Assembly: GCA_019671005.1 (NCBI GenBank)
Contig: CM033715.1
Coordinates: 4,650,001 to 4,714,000 of the forward strand
DNA length: 64,000 nucleotides
Origin: Hibiscus mutabilis
Lineage: Eukaryota > Streptophyta > Magnoliopsida > Malvales > Malvaceae
Direction of reading: 5' to 3'
This document shows positions 35,097 to 49,052 of the stretch, one piece after another. The notes under the pieces were generated by a model. It was not told the origin of the DNA and searched no databases. It saw nothing but the letters and a program-made list of their open reading frames with translations. The position numbers and the translations under genes are program-made. Position 1 is the first letter of the stretch; every line of letters starts with the position of its first letter.

Positions 35097-35875
35097 ATCC
35101 TTGTTAATTACTTTTCATAATATCCCGAGTGTGTGTGGTTTTTCAATATCTGTTGAATTTGTGATTTACCCTTTCAATAATACTATCTTTATTAATACTA
35201 AATGTGTCATAAAATTATTGATAAATATATAAAAGGACGAATGAATTCTATTCGTACAACTACCCTTAAAAATAAAGGTCTTAATAAAATATCAAATAAG
35301 AACAGAAATAAGAAAGTGAAGGAAATGCTTACAGATTTTTTCGGTGGACGTGTAACATATGTACGTGGCAGTTATCCTGTGTTTGGCAATGAATAGTCTG
35401 AACATATTCCAATGAAAGAAATACGAAACGTCAGAACTGAAGAAGTAGAAAAATGCTTGCCCTTTAAATGAAAAATACAAAGGGCCAAAGAATTAGAAGA
35501 GACTTCCATAGCCAGTAAGCTGTAAAGACCGGAGACGACGAGTAAGACCCATTTTTGTTCTTTAAATCTCTTTTTAAGCTTTTCTCCATTGCCATTTGTT
35601 CATACAAAGCATGCCAATGAAAACGGCTCCCCATTTCCGTTGGTAAAGTCAGGCTTCATAACATTTGTTAATGCCTGCATGCACTGCAGGATCCCAGCAT
35701 TGTTCTATATTTCTCTTTCATATTTTGTATGTTTTGGTTCTTTGTCTTGGTGGGTTTTGATTTAGAGGGTGGCAGCTGAAATGAGTTTCTAACTTTGTAT
35801 GTTTACTACAGATATTCAGAGGAAAATATAGGTTTTGAAAGTTCAAGTGAGCACAGTGTATTGACGAGAAAAAGT
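35097..35875 (+). other. Sulfotransferase 3' flank and helicase copy A leader
   Basis: No coding exon. The first part should hold the sulfotransferase polyadenylation region (caataatac near 35174). The stretch from about 35470 probably holds the promoter and untranslated leader of the helicase gene; gccagtaagctgtaaag at about 35510 could be a leader donor. A CT-rich stretch follows at 35560-35600. Confidence 0.4.
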
Positions 35876-38800
35876 ATGGATTTTATTGATATACTGTTTC
35901 AATGGTCTCTTGCAGACATATTCAATGATAACATTTATAAGGATCAGGTGGGGTTGCTTTGTTCTCCTTCATAATCTTCATCATCATCATATGTTTGATG
36001 TATAAAAATAGTGGCAGTAGTTGTTTGTTTATCTAGGAAACGAATCGAATAATGCTGAAGTTTTTGAAAACGTGGCATGACATGACTTGAAAAGTTTTCG
36101 ATAACAAATGACAGCTTAAACCCAGTAATTTGTTATTTTCTTGCTGTTAAACTCTTCTGAAATATAAGATTGAATGGTTGAGCTTGACTTGAAAATAATG
36201 AAATTTCCTTAATTTTAAGATGGCGATGAGAAATCAGTTTATAAAGCTGATCTTGAACCGTCTTGTGTGTGTGTTAGTGCATTCTAGTTATTTAGTTTGA
36301 ACTTAATCATTACCTTTAGGCCTTCCATTTGCAGTGAATTCGGTCTGTAAGTTATTTATTTTTTGAATGCCATGGAAAGATTTATGGCATTTGTTATTGT
36401 ACTAGCCTGACAAAATGGTGGCCCAAATCACAAGGTTAAACTATTGTATATATGATATGTTTCAATCTGATCTCAATTGCTAGGTGGAAAAGATTCCAGT
36501 TTCATTTCAGTCGGCCGAACAATATTTTGGGTCGTTTCTTTTGCCTTTGTTGGAAGAGACACGAGCAGCAATGTGTTCAACTATGGAAGTTATAGATAGA
36601 GCGCCATATGCTGAAGTGACACGTCTTTATGAGGCAATGTCACATAGAAGAACATTGTTGTTTGATGTGGATGTTGATTACTTGAGAAACAGGTTCGGTG
36701 ATCGTGAGAAGGAGCCATGCAAAACATCACCTGGAGATGTTTTTGTTGCAGATGCAAAGCCTGAATCTTCTTCCGATTTACAAAGGATGGGAAGAACATG
36801 GACTTTTGCCCTTTTGACAAATATTCCAAACAATGACAATGAGTATGACAACGAGGATAATAGCTCGTTCACTTCCTTCAGAGTGAAAACATTGGGAGAC
36901 AATATTTCTAAGTATGAGATGCGGCGGAAATCACTATTTGTTGTTCCCTTGATGAACCTAAACGCATACAGGCGAATATGGAATGCTTTGAAAATGAAGA
37001 GAAACTCTAATATTATAAAAGAGGTTTTGCACTCTGATCCCATGGTATGGCATCACATCTCTTGTATGCTTGAGATTTGCTTCTTAGGATGTGCCATCAT
37101 ACTCGATAATTTGGCATTGCTTTTCATAGTCGCTCTAATTTTAAATATTTGCAGGGATGAATTTTATAAAATTTCTTGTTGTATGCAGGTAGATGAAAGC
37201 TGCAGGCTCTGTTCCTCTGAGATTGGTAGAAACTGGAATGAGATTTATCTGACAAGCGTGCTGAAACTGAATGAATCTCAAAAGAAGTCGGCTGTGGCTT
37301 GTCTCAACTAACTGCAGTGCAACCACAAGTCACATGTGGAACTTATTTGGGGACCACCAGGAACTGGGAAAACTAGAACTCTTAGTGTTCTGCTGTTTGC
37401 ATTGTTGAGAATGAAGTATAGGACACTCGCTTGCGCCCCAACGAATATTTCAATTACAGAAGTAGCTGCACGTGTCTTAAAGCTGGTAAAAGAAGCCAAC
37501 AAAACATGCTCTATAGCTGATGATCAGTTTTGTTCCTTGGGAGACATTCTCCTATTTGGCAGTATAGAGAGACTTAAAGCTGATTCTGAAATTGAAGAAA
37601 TATTTCTGGATTATCGTGTAAAACAGCTTACAGAGTGCTTTGGGCCGCTAGGTTGGTGGCACTGTTTTACTTCATCTGGAAGATTGTGTCTCTCAATACC
37701 ATATTTTCTCGGAAAATGAATCCATCCAAAAGAGAGGATATGGGAGGATATGCAAATCATTTCTTGAATATGCAAGAGAAAGGTTCACCACTACATCAAT
37801 ACCACTAAGAAGATGTCTGTCAATTTTACAGACTCATCTATCGAAAACCTACTACCTGGGACGTAATTTCGTACACCTTGAAACTCTTCAAAGCCAACTC
37901 GATTTTTTTGAAACTTGTCTGTTTTCTGATGCTATATCTTCTGAAGAAGTGGAGGATCTCTTTTTACATTCGAAAGATGATAAATCGCTTCCCCCAAATT
38001 ATTTTGATCCATTACACTTTCTGTGCTCTATAAGAAGCAAGTGCCTTTCTACTTTGAAAACACTCCGTGGTTCTCTTTGTGAACTTGAACTGCCAAGTGC
38101 AAAGAACAAGGATTCCATAGTAAAGTTCTGCTTTCAAACAGCTTCCTTATTCTTCTCCTCTGCATGCAGTTCTTCTGAACTCTATAAAGTTAAAATGAGA
38201 CTACTGAATGTGTTGGTAATCGGTGATGCAGCGCAGTTGAAAGAATGTGAATCTGCCATACCCTTTCAACTGCCTGGCCTAGTACATTCAGTTCTCTTCG
38301 GTGATGAATGTCAATTGCCTGCTACAGTTCAAAGCAATGTATGTAAATTGGAGCTGGTTTGTTTTTCATTCATCTCCAAAGTTTCTTTGTGTCCCCCCCC
38401 CCCCCTCATTTATCTTTTTCTTTACAGGTTTCTACTGAAAGCTGGCTTTGGAAGAAGTTTATTTCCAAGGTTAACTACTTCTGGTCACTAAAGCACCTCC
38501 TGAATATTCAGTATAGAATGCATCCGTCAATCAGTAGCTTTCCAAATGCATGTTTCTATAATAACCAGATCTTGGATGCAGAAGGTGTTAAGCATAATAG
38601 TTATGAGAAACATTTTCTTCCATGGCCTATGTTTGGACCCGATTCCTTTATAAATGTACCTGGAAGAGAAGAAGAGGATAAAGTTGGGTGTAGCTGTAGA
38701 AATATGGTTGAGGTAGCTCTCGTGCTGAGGTTGTTGCGAACTCTGTTCACAGGTAAATATGATGAGCTTATTTTTAATGCATAATATTATTTTTTTAATA

Positions 38801-41800
38801 TAATTTCGCTTGTATCTTGATATTCAATTTACCGGTGTTTACCTTGCTGCGACATGTATTGGCCTTAAAGGAGAGTTCACTTTGAAAGCAATGTTCTCGT
38901 ATTCTTAGACTGATATATTTTTTTTATTTGTTTCTTTTACATACAGCATGGAAAGGCTCGAGAGAGAGGCTCAGCATTGGCATAATATCTTCGTATGCTG
39001 CTCAGGTTGATGCAATTCAGGAGAATCTAGGTAGCAAGTATGAGAATACTGATGGCTTTTCCTTGAAGGTGAAATCAGTTGATGGGTTCCAGGATGATGA
39101 AGCAGATATTATAATAATATCAACTGTTAGATCCAATCGATGGGGAGCAATTGGTTTCGTATCAAATTCTCAAAGAACTAATGTTGCTCTTACAAGGGCT
39201 AGGTATTTCCTTGGATTAACCTTCTGTGTGTGTCTCTCTCTAGCTTTTGCAATTCCATGATCAGTTTCAACATATTTATTGGTTTTTAATTCCTTCTCAG
39301 GCACTGCCTCTGGATTTTGGGAGATGGAAAAACGCTTTCCAAACGTGAATCTGTTTGGAAGGAATTAGTTCATGATGCAAAGGCACGCCATTGTTACTTT
39401 AATGCAGATGAAGACATGGAGCTGGCTAAAGTTCTTTTAGATGCCAAGAAATATTTTAATCAGCTTGATGACTTGCTAAATCAGGATAGTTTTCTCTTCA
39501 AGGACGCAATGTGGAAGGTTGTGACTTGCTATCACTCTACTTTTTCTATAAAGTTGTTTTTATGACCATCAAATCGTGTTTGAATTTTGTACATTCGACA
39601 TGAAATTTTGTTATCTAAGATACTAAGACCTGGTTTATCCTTACATCTTAGACAAGGAAACAATATTAGATACCATGCGCATTCTATACCGAGTAGTAAA
39701 TTATTTTTCTTTTCATTTTCCGTTCTCAGATTACTTTCAGTGATAACATCAGAAAGTCATTTCGGAAGGTGAAATTTGATTGGACTCAGAAATCAGTTTT
39801 ACACCTTCTGTTAAAACTTTCCTGCGGCTGGCGACCTAAGAGGAGAAGTGTGGATTTAATTTGTAAAAAGTCTACCATGGTGGTGAAACAATTCAAGGTT
39901 GAACGTCTTTATATTGTGTGCTCAATTGATATAGTGAAGGAGCAGAGTTTCACTCAAGTATTGAAGGCTTGGGATCTTCTGCCATTAGAGGGTATTGGGA
40001 GACTCGTTGAACGCCTTGATGGTATCTTCAAATTACATACTGATGGTTTTATCGCTCATTGCAATGAGAAACATCTGGAGGGGTATGTGTCCATCATGGT
40101 AGTCCTAATGTGTAAATAAAATATATGACAATCTTGAATATGAATATTGTGCCGTATATGCTGTTATTCTTAAACTCATGCATTGTATTTTTTTTCTTTT
40201 TTGTATTCAGGTTTTTGGAAGTTCCCAAAACTTGGCCAGCCACATATGATATTGTCAGATATAAGGCTTTATGTCAAGGTGAAATAGAAAACAGTTCAAG
40301 TGGTAGTGCTTCAGATGGCAGTTGTTATTTAGAGTACTCAAAAGTCAATGAGAGCTTGCTGTTGATGAAATTCTATGCTTTATCATCGGGTGTTGTGAAC
40401 CACCTTCTTTGTGATCATGATGGAAGAGAACTAGAACTTCCATTTGAGGTGACGGACCATGAACTAGATATAATTTTATTCCCAAGAAGCACTTTTATAT
40501 TAGGCAGGTCAGGCACCGGGAAGACTAGTGTGCTGACCATGAAGTTGTCAAAGCAAGAGCAGGTACACCTCTTAGCAAATAAAGGTTTTGACGAAGTCGA
40601 CACAAATAGCTCTAATGAAACTGTCAGGAAAACACAAATAAGGATGGTGTTGGAGGGAATGAAGCAACGCCATTGCGTCAGCTTTTTGTCACAGTCAGCC
40701 CAAAACTTTGTTATGCAGTGAAACAACATGTTCTTCAATTGAAAAGGTGTGTTGGATACTGAGAGAAAATGTGGCTGCATGGTCGTATGAATACCTTTGC
40801 GTTTATAGTTGTCCCAGAAATAAATCGGATTTCATATAGCCCAATGTGATTTACGGCATTGATAAAATGATAATGTTTTGACTGTGTGGAAGTTTCTGCT
40901 TACCTATGGTAAAGTTTAAAGGTGTGTTTTGACTGTGGTCTTGTATGGTTGTGAAATTGTTGCAAGTTGCACTATTATTACCATTTATGAAGTTGGTTAT
41001 TTTGTTCGACTTCCATGTAAATTAATTCTAATACTTTTCATGTAATAAGCACTCCGGTCAGGGTAGTTTATTAGATGGATTTTCTTTTTCGCTATTTATC
41101 CTGGTCTAACCATCCTCGTTACACAGGTTTGCCAGTGGCGGAAACTATTCTCAAGAGGGTTCCTTGCAAAATATGAACGATATTGATGGTGCGGCACAGT
41201 TCAAGGATATTCCAGATTCATTTGTGGGTATTCCACCTAAGGCATATCCTCTTGTCATAACTTTTGAAAAGTTTCTGCTTATGCTTGATGGATCAATAGG
41301 CAGCTCATTCTTTAAGAAATTCTATGATTCCAAGGAGCTATCAAATTTGGAAGTTGGAAATGCACCTACCTTGATACGAAATTGTATAAGAACAAGGGAG
41401 GTGAACTTTCAGAAGTTTTGTTCAATTTATTGGCCTCGTTTTAATGACAACCTGACGAAGAAACTGGACTCATCCAGAGTCTTTACAGAGATCATGTCGC
41501 ATATAAAAGGAGGCTTGAGATCAGGGCAGAACTGTGATGGTAAACTCAATGAGGATGATTATGTCAAACTATCTGAGAGGCGGGAGTCTACCTAAAGTTT
41601 ACATGAGAGACAGATGATATATGAAAATTTTCAAGGTTATGAAAAAATGAAAAGAAAAAAATGTGAGTTTGATATGGCCGATGTCGTGATCGATCTTCAT
41701 CGTAGACTTCAAAAGGAAAGGTTCAAGGGTGACATAATGGATTTTGTTTATATCGATGAGGTGCAAGATCTTACGATGAGGCAGATAGCGCTTTTCAAAC

Positions 41801-41981
41801 ATGTTTGCAAAAATGTCAGTGAAGGCTTTGTTTTCTGTGGGGATACAGCTCAAACCATTGCAAGGGGTATTGATTTTAGATTTGAAGACATACGTTTCCT
41901 TTTCTACAATGAGTTTGTTTTGGAATCAAAATCTGAAAGTTCAGAACCTAAGTTCAAGTTGGTTTGCATGGCTTTGGCAAT

Positions 41982-42003
41982 CTAAATAAATAAATAAATA
42001 AAC
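41982..42003. repeat. (AAAT)n microsatellite
   Basis: aaataaataaataaataaac sits at the deletion junction of copy A, directly after the truncated UvrD exon. It may mark the repair site of that deletion. Confidence 0.8.
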
Positions 42004-43369
42004 CCTCGTGTTTGTTTACAAAAATGAAAAAGATTTGTCCATGTTTCGATTAGTTTTTGAGCATTATATTTCTGTAGGATGTGTTATTGTACAACTTTTT
42101 TGGTTCATCACCTTTGAAGAATCACTGGAGAGTTGTATACGAATACATGGATCGGCAAGGCTTACTCAATTCCAAGTGTCCATTCCCAAGTTTTTGCCAG
42201 GATAAACACAACCTTTTGTGCTCTGAATTGAAGCAGTTATATGTTGCTATCACCAGTACAAGGCAAAGACTCTGGATCTGTGAAAATGTTGAAGAGTTTT
42301 CTGAGCCGATGTTACATTACTGGAAGGAAAATTGCCTTGTTCAAGTTAGGAAGCTGGATGATTCACTAGCACAATCAATGCAAGTTGAAAGCAGCTCCGA
42401 AGAGTGGAAGTCACGTGGTTATAAGGTTTGTTGTTGGATAAATCTTATTTGTAATTTCCATTAAGTAATGTTTGTAATACATTATCCAAGGGATACCCTC
42501 AATTTGTGAATTAATTAATGTTTCTGAAAATGTAACAACTCTTTTATCCCATTTATTTGTGTCCTGCAGCTGTTGCATCAGGGTAACTATGTGATGGCAA
42601 TATTATGTTTCGAAAGAGCAAACGATATGTATGGGGAAAAACTTTCCAAGGCTCTCGGAAGTAGGGCAAATGCTGACCGATTGCTTCTTACAAATCCTGA
42701 AATGGCTTCTATTGCCAGGAGACAGGCTGCAGAATTTTTTTATTTCATTGGCAAGGCTGAGCAAGCTGCAGAATGCTTTGGCATGTTAAAGGATTATGAA
42801 AGAGCTGGTAGATTTACATTTTCCTATCTATATTTCACCTTTTGTGAACATCAATTTGACATTCTATGATTCCTATACTTGGTTTTCCTGAATATGTCGT
42901 TCTCTGGTTAAGTATCCGAAAATTCTGAAATGTTTTTAAAATGCAGGTCAAGTTTATTTGGAGATAAGTGGGGATTCTGCTCTAGAGAGAGCAGCAGAAT
43001 GTTTTGTTCTTGCTGGCCATTACAAGACTGCAGCAGAACTGTATGCAAGAGGGAACTATTTCTCAAAATGCTCGTCTGTTTGTGCAGAAGGAAAACTCTT
43101 CGACATGGGCTTGCAATATATTCAATGCTGGAAACAAAATGCAAAAATGGTCAAAATAGATAAAGCTATGGAGGAACTTAAGCAAAAGTTTCTGGAGAGC
43201 TCTGCGCACCATTATTATGAGATTAACAACAAGGAAAAAATGTTGAATTATGTCCGAGCATTTGGTTCCATGGATTTGGTACGAAAATTTTTGCAGTCCT
43301 TAAAGTGTCTTGATGAGCTCTTATCTTTGGAAGAAGAATCAGGGAACTTTACCGAGGAAGCTAACATTG

Positions 43370-46035
43370 TGTAGCGAAGGTCTCCCGCTAAATAAAAAAC
43401 GATTGGTGTTTTCGAAGGATTTAGGATATAAAATATTTATTCCGTGGGGTTTACAAAAAAAAACCTTATAAGAATGGAGTCGCCACCGGCCACTTAGGTA
43501 GGCCGGACACCATAAAACCAGAGATTCAAAAGACAGGGTTCGGGAGTCGGTTACGGATGGGGAAGGATCAGCACCCCCACACCGCCCAAAATTGGTACTT
43601 TAATAATTACCGCTTTATTAATATTGGATTTTCCGGATTAAAGTGACGATTATTTTAAATTTCGGTCATAATTGCGAATATATTTTAAGGGTCCCGTTAT
43701 CCGAGAATAAACGCCCAACCACTATCACTACGCTTGATACTGGCCCCATTTACGCTCGGATAAAAGGACACCGCATTAACAATTTATATTTCGATATGCA
43801 ATCTTAATGGCAAAAATATAAAACATGACAAATCATTTAAATATAATAAATATTGACATACCAGAACATTAATTTATCATGAATGATATTTTAGACTAAA
43901 GCATGTATATATATAGATAAAAACAACTATCATATGTCAAAATAATAAGGCAGGAATAAATGCATATATATATGCGAACAAGTATTTCAAAAAGACATGC
44001 ATACTGATAACAAAACATATTTCAACATATACGGATTCACATATCGTATAAAAAGGGTAAACTTACTAACATGCGGCCCTAAAAATAAGAAAGCATACAC
44101 ATATATAAAAATACTAAACATGCCATGTACGAACTAACTAAAACATAACATGCTTAGTACGGATATCCGGATAAAAACATAAATATTATATTTAGCACAT
44201 ACATAAAACGAGTCATATGGAGAGGCATAAAATAAAATAATATCAACATATACGATTATAATTCGAACAATAATATTTACAAAGAAAATAGGACTGAAAT
44301 GAAAGGAAAATGAAAATCAGTGGCAGAAATCGAAGAGCAATAACATGTAATTTAGGGACGAAATTGAAAAACAAATAAAACCTACAAAGACCAGAGTTGT
44401 AATTATACCAAGGGGCAGACTCAAAATGAAAATTTCAAAAACGCGGGGTGATTAAGGGCGTAATTTTACCATTCAGAAACTGATCTGGTGTAATTTAGTG
44501 ACTAAATTGTGACTTTTTGAAAACTCAGGGGGACTGGGACTGTGATTACACCATGCGGCAAGACAAAAATGAAAATATTGAAAACGGTGTGGGATTAAGT
44601 GTGTAATTTACCCATTTTAAAAATAATAATAACTATAAAAGGCCATTTTTAGACCGAAACCCATTTTTTCCCTCATTTCTTTCGTTCTTGATCTCCAAAT
44701 AACCGGTGTTCATCGTTTTCTCTCAAATGTTCTTGAGAAACCCAGAAATCGTATTCTCTCGGCCGCCGTAGGCTCCCAAAATACCCCAAAACATTCCCCT
44801 TATCGTCCCTCGACATGAATCCGTGGTTGGATTGAGGAGGATCCCCCTTTATTTACCCTAGATCTAAGAAATACGAACCCAAAAATATATATTTTTTTAG
44901 ACCAAAACGAGACCACAAAGGGTCTTCTTCCCTCCCTTTGTTCACGGATCGGCTTGTAGAAGCCGAAAGGTTTGTCCTGAGAGGAAGGGAAGACTCACGA
45001 ACAAAGCCGGTAAGACTTCCTTACTTGTTTTTTTTATTTTCTTTTTGTACTTCAGTATATGCATACAAAGGAAACAGTAAGAAAAAAAGAGACAAAAAAT
45101 TACCCTTTGGATCTGCCTTTTGATTCTTTTTGTATTTCGAAAAACTTGTTACAAAAAGACTCTTTTTTTTGTTCTTACCCTCCTCCTTTTCTTTTTTTTG
45201 TTACAAGATTTCTATATCATATATATCATTGTCTTCTTTGTTGCAAGTTGCATCTCGCTTTTTTTTCAGATCTGAACCGGGTGACCATTTTTTGCTTGTT
45301 ATCTTGGGCATGTCCCGAATATCGCGCGTGGTGGCGGTGTGGACACTCTGCCGGTGGCGGACACGTTCTTGGCCGTTAGATCGGATCCGATCTAACGGTC
45401 GAGATGGCTTGAAGAATGATCGGCTGGATGAAGCCTCGATTCGATGAGACGGCTCCGGATCTTGCCACGTGGAGCACCGCGATCGATGAGTCGTAACGCG
45501 CGTGGATTTTACGCGCGTGGGATAATAAAGCGTCCCGCGTGGACCCGCGCGCGCGCGTGGCACTCGAACGGTCCATACGTGTAGAGTACGCGCTGGCGAT
45601 ATTTTTAACCTTCATTGCATCGTGGCCGTTGGATCGATCTTGATCCAACGCCCATAGTTACCCGCACATTGTAATTAGATAGGATTTGATTTGGGGCCAA
45701 ACGGGCTTTGTAATTGGATTTTTGTAATTGGACTCGGACTTTTTACTTGGGTTTAATATATATATTTAATTTTATATTTAGTCAGCCCAATAATTATAAT
45801 AGTTGTACATGTACATACGAAAATAAATACTTTATATTATACGATCATTAATTAATAATATTCTAGTATACGTACGTATAATCATATGTATATTTAACAT
45901 AACGTCTATATACGCTTATACCCTAGACACATACGTGACATACATACGCCCCTAATACGTATACGTAGCTTATACATGCACACATCACCTTATATTAGTA
46001 ACATTCATATTTATAAGTGAAAATGAGTGATTACA
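43370..46035 (-). mobile_element. Solo LTR (2.67 kb) inside exon 12 of helicase copy A
   Basis: It begins TGTAGCGAAGG and ends GAGTGATTACA, with perfect 5-bp duplications CATTG at 43365-43369 and 46036-46040. Excising it and one CATTG restores ...EEANI-AKLRGDFVHAAD... in frame, so the target was coding. The other copy of this LTR (60616-63480) has the opposite orientation; there TGTAATCACTC is the start and CGCTACA the end. Near its 3' side are gagtcgccaccggccactta, gagtcggttacgg and ggggaaggatcagcaccccc on the plus strand. These are the U5-type signatures seen in Tat/Ogre-lineage Ty3 elements. There is no internal coding region. The GC-rich promoter zone at 45300-45660 contrasts with the AT-rich surroundings. 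Confidence 0.9.
45373..45398. repeat. 26-bp perfect palindrome in the LTR of copy A
   Basis: Arms ccgttagatcg and cgatctaacgg are centred on GGATCC and perfectly self-complementary. A second interrupted one (cgttggatc ... gatccaacg, 6-bp spacer) lies about 250 bp further on at about 45626-45649. They flank the GC-rich part of the LTR and may be protein-binding sites. Confidence 0.85.
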
Positions 46036-49000
46036 CATTGCAAAGTTGAGAGGTGACTTTGTACATGCTGCCGATTTGCTCGGGAAGGGTGCACAATTTG
46101 AGGATGCCGCACATCTTATTCTCTGGTATGTGTTTGCCAACTCTCTTTGGTTAGCTGGGAGAACAAGTTTGCCATTAAAGGACTTTAAAGAGAAAGAGAA
46201 GCTTCTAACTAAAGCTAAGTCATTTGCAAACAATTTCTCAAACGACTTTTATGTGTTTGTTTGTTCAGAGGCTGACATTTTACCGAACAAGCCAACCAAT
46301 TTATTCTTGATGAAAGAATATTTAAGTGCTTCTCAGAGGCACAATAGTACCCGAGGTGAAATTTTAACTGCTCGAATCATTCTATATCATCACCTTCATT
46401 TAAATATCTCAAAATTTGAATGGACAGATGAATTGGTCCTTGATCTAGCTAGCTATTCAGAAGACCAAATTTCTAATGACCGTGTTTCAACCGAGTCGCT
46501 GGTCTACTTTTGGAATTTTCGGAAGGATGAAATTCTGAAGATATTAGGGTATCTTGATCTTGCTAAAAACAAAGGTGGAACTAATGATTATAGAAGATAT
46601 GGGGAATTCTGCTTGAATTATTTTGGTGTATGGAAACAGTACAACAATCCGAATACTGTCTATCTACTGAATTCTGATACCAAATGGCTAAGAAAACCGG
46701 ATAACAAAATTGTTTGCAGTAACCAGGAGTTGTTTTCTGTTTCACTCCATCAATTTGTTGCAGCTGCAAGGACTTGTTGGTGTTCTGAATTACTCTCTGT
46801 TGGCCTCCAAGTCCTGGAAAAACTAGAGGTTCTATATAATTTCTCAGACAGTAATTCTCTGTCATCCTTTAATAAAAGCATGTCTCTAACTCTAATCTAT
46901 GAAGTTGCAAGTTTTCTCTTGAATTCCAAGTTTCTGAACTGTCAGCATGCGGAAAAGGATTTGATGAAATTCATCAACCTGTCAACCAAGCACTTCTTTG
47001 ACTTTGTATTTCCTCTTGATTGGCGAGAATCACTAACAGAAAACATGATCTCTCTAAGGGGAACTGAAATCTCAAGAAATTTACTTGAAGAAGTTGTACT
47101 TGAAATGGCCAGGTCTAAAAACAGTCTCTTGTCATATGGGGAAATTGGTAAGGTAGCTTTGATCATTCTTGGATCCGGTCAGCTTAAAAGTAATATTTAT
47201 GAGAAGATTCTTGAATGTTTACAATGGAATGGAGCATGGAAGCACTTTGTTTCGAGTCTCAAAGAGGATAGAAGTTCTCCTGCATTTTCCACATCTGGAA
47301 TTATCTGTGAATATGTTGGAGCGAATAGAAGCTCAGGATCAACTGCTGATCATATCACACAAATTGGGAGTATTGAGCCAGTTATTTTCAAATTTCATGA
47401 AGCTTTACAGGATACTTATAAAGCTAACTGGAGGGACATGGCTGATTATATATCACCTGTCTGCTTCTTGTATTTTGTTGAGCGCTATCTGATGATGTTA
47501 TCCTTTTTCAACGGAACCTTTCTCACTACGAAGACGACTTTTGTGGAATGGCTTATATACCAGAATGGGACACCCAGCCCAACTTCCTGTTTTGAGGCTG
47601 TTGACCAGCAACACTTGGAAGACATTCTTAATTTTGTAATTGGCATGGTTCAGCAGTTGTTGTATTGTGATGAAGAGACCGTAGAATGGATCAAAAAGTC
47701 GCATATAAATGTCAAGGAGTGCCATTCTCTGCTGGTTTTAAGACTGGTTATGATTATGTGTTTGCTGCATTTGAATTTTGGCAAGGGTCTTGATTTACTT
47801 ATTGACTTGCTGGGTCAAAAGCATATTACAAGACTACTGCCCTGTGCGGTTTTTTATGCTCTTCGCAGAATGCTGACATATAATTGTCTGAATATCGATT
47901 TAAATGTGCTTGCTGGTGCATTTAAGATAACCAGAAACCCTCTCATAATTGTGAGCATGCATGGAAACTGTCCCGATTTTGGATGCAAGGATGCTATATT
48001 TGTTGATATGAAGGTCAATCCATGCAAGGAGGAAATAATGAGAATTTTGTTTCCTAAAACTGGAAGTTCTCAATATCAAGTACAACCCCTAGCCATTTAC
48101 GATGAAGTGACAAGCTCAGAGGTTGTTCCGTCTTCAAGCCTGGTTTCTCTATCAGATCAAGACTTGGATATTCAGAATCAAGAAGTTAGTGATCTGCAGT
48201 TTAACCATGATCATTTTTGGGAAATTGTTGACGGTTTAACGGCAGTGGACGGTATCAAAGATCTAAGGACCTTTATTTCATATGCTTCAATATTGAGGGT
48301 AATGTTTATATGCATGTGATTAGATGAGCTTAAATCCTTCTGGTTTCCTTGTATTTTACTTTTCTAGTATTATTTCACTGCTCTGATCATGCTTATTGTA
48401 ATTTTGGCATGTTTCATCATAACACCCTTTGCTGTATTTTGTAGGTATATCTAGGAAAATTCATTTCCATCATCGATGCTGGTATAAAAGAATGTTTGCA
48501 GAAGAAACTTGCAGATGCTGGTGAAGACGACTTCTCGAGGGATGCAATCAGCATGCTCGATCTAATGAAGCAACTGCATAGTCAACTAGAACCGAGGTCA
48601 GTTTTATGCATTGCTTTTCCCATGTGTAGTTGAAACATACCATTTTACACAACAGGATCTGTGAAACATATTTTCTTATGAGTTCCTGCTTCTTTCTCCA
48701 TTTCTTTTTCAGTAAGCTGAGACTTGAAAGTAGCATTCCAATAATTGGTGCCCTTTGCGAGGAGTTACGTTCAGGGTGGTCTACGATGGCGCCTTTTCAG
48801 CGGCAGCTATTCCACTCGGAAAAAGATGAAAATCATGTATCCGATGAATCCGGAGGCCAATGTGATGCAGAAGAGACTACAAGTAAAGCCGAAGAAGTAG
48901 TGGTATGGGTAAGAAGCCAGCTTCAGAAGCTACTGTCAACCCCAAGCCTCAAGGGAACAGTAAATTTAAGAAAAACAAAAAGTGTGGAGGCCGAAAACGT

Positions 49001-49052
49001 AAGTAGATATGCAATCCCAAGCCCCAAGCTGGCGACTTACTTTTTCTTGTAG

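Larger units (their letters stand above)
35876..49052 (+). pseudogene. Giant SEN1-like/UvrD-like/TPR helicase gene, copy A, broken
   Basis: Fourteen exons: 35876-35947, 36484-37044, 37189-38338, 38428-38752, 38947-39202, 39301-39517, 39730-40082, 40211-40746, 41127-about 41960, 42078-42425, 42570-42807, 42947-48298, 48445-48596, 48713-49052. The conceptual protein is about 2,700 residues: a SEN1/UPF1-type helicase (WGPPGTGKT; QLPATV; NIQYRMHPSIS; SNSQRTNVALTRAR), a UvrD-type helicase (LGRSGTGKT; FVYIDEVQD; GDTAQTIARG) and a TPR-like region (ALERAAECFVLAGHYKTAAE). This resembles plant TRANK1-like proteins of unknown role. Lesions: TAA 37309; about 11 bases lost near 37675; Walker B DE changed to GD near 38221; compensating +1/-1 shifts in exon 4; a frame slip in exon 8; TAA 41593; about 130 codons lost after 41960 (QNFRTH to CKGLEFQ); motif VI VAITRTR changed to VAITSTR; and a solo LTR in exon 12. 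Confidence 0.85.

Noticed and set aside
38359..38784. Separate gene beginning inside the intron at 38359
   Set aside because: Its first 23 codons are intron (poly-C and acceptor). The rest is exon 4 of helicase copy A.
40125..41127. Helicase copy A as two neighbouring genes (SEN1-like and UvrD-like)
   Set aside because: Exon phases continue across the junction, copy B has the same continuous series, and no promoter or start is evident between the cores.
43380..45960. Short open frames in the solo LTR as genes
   Set aside because: They lie within a bounded repeat with a target duplication and have no recognisable domain. Several are antisense pairs in the GC-rich zone.
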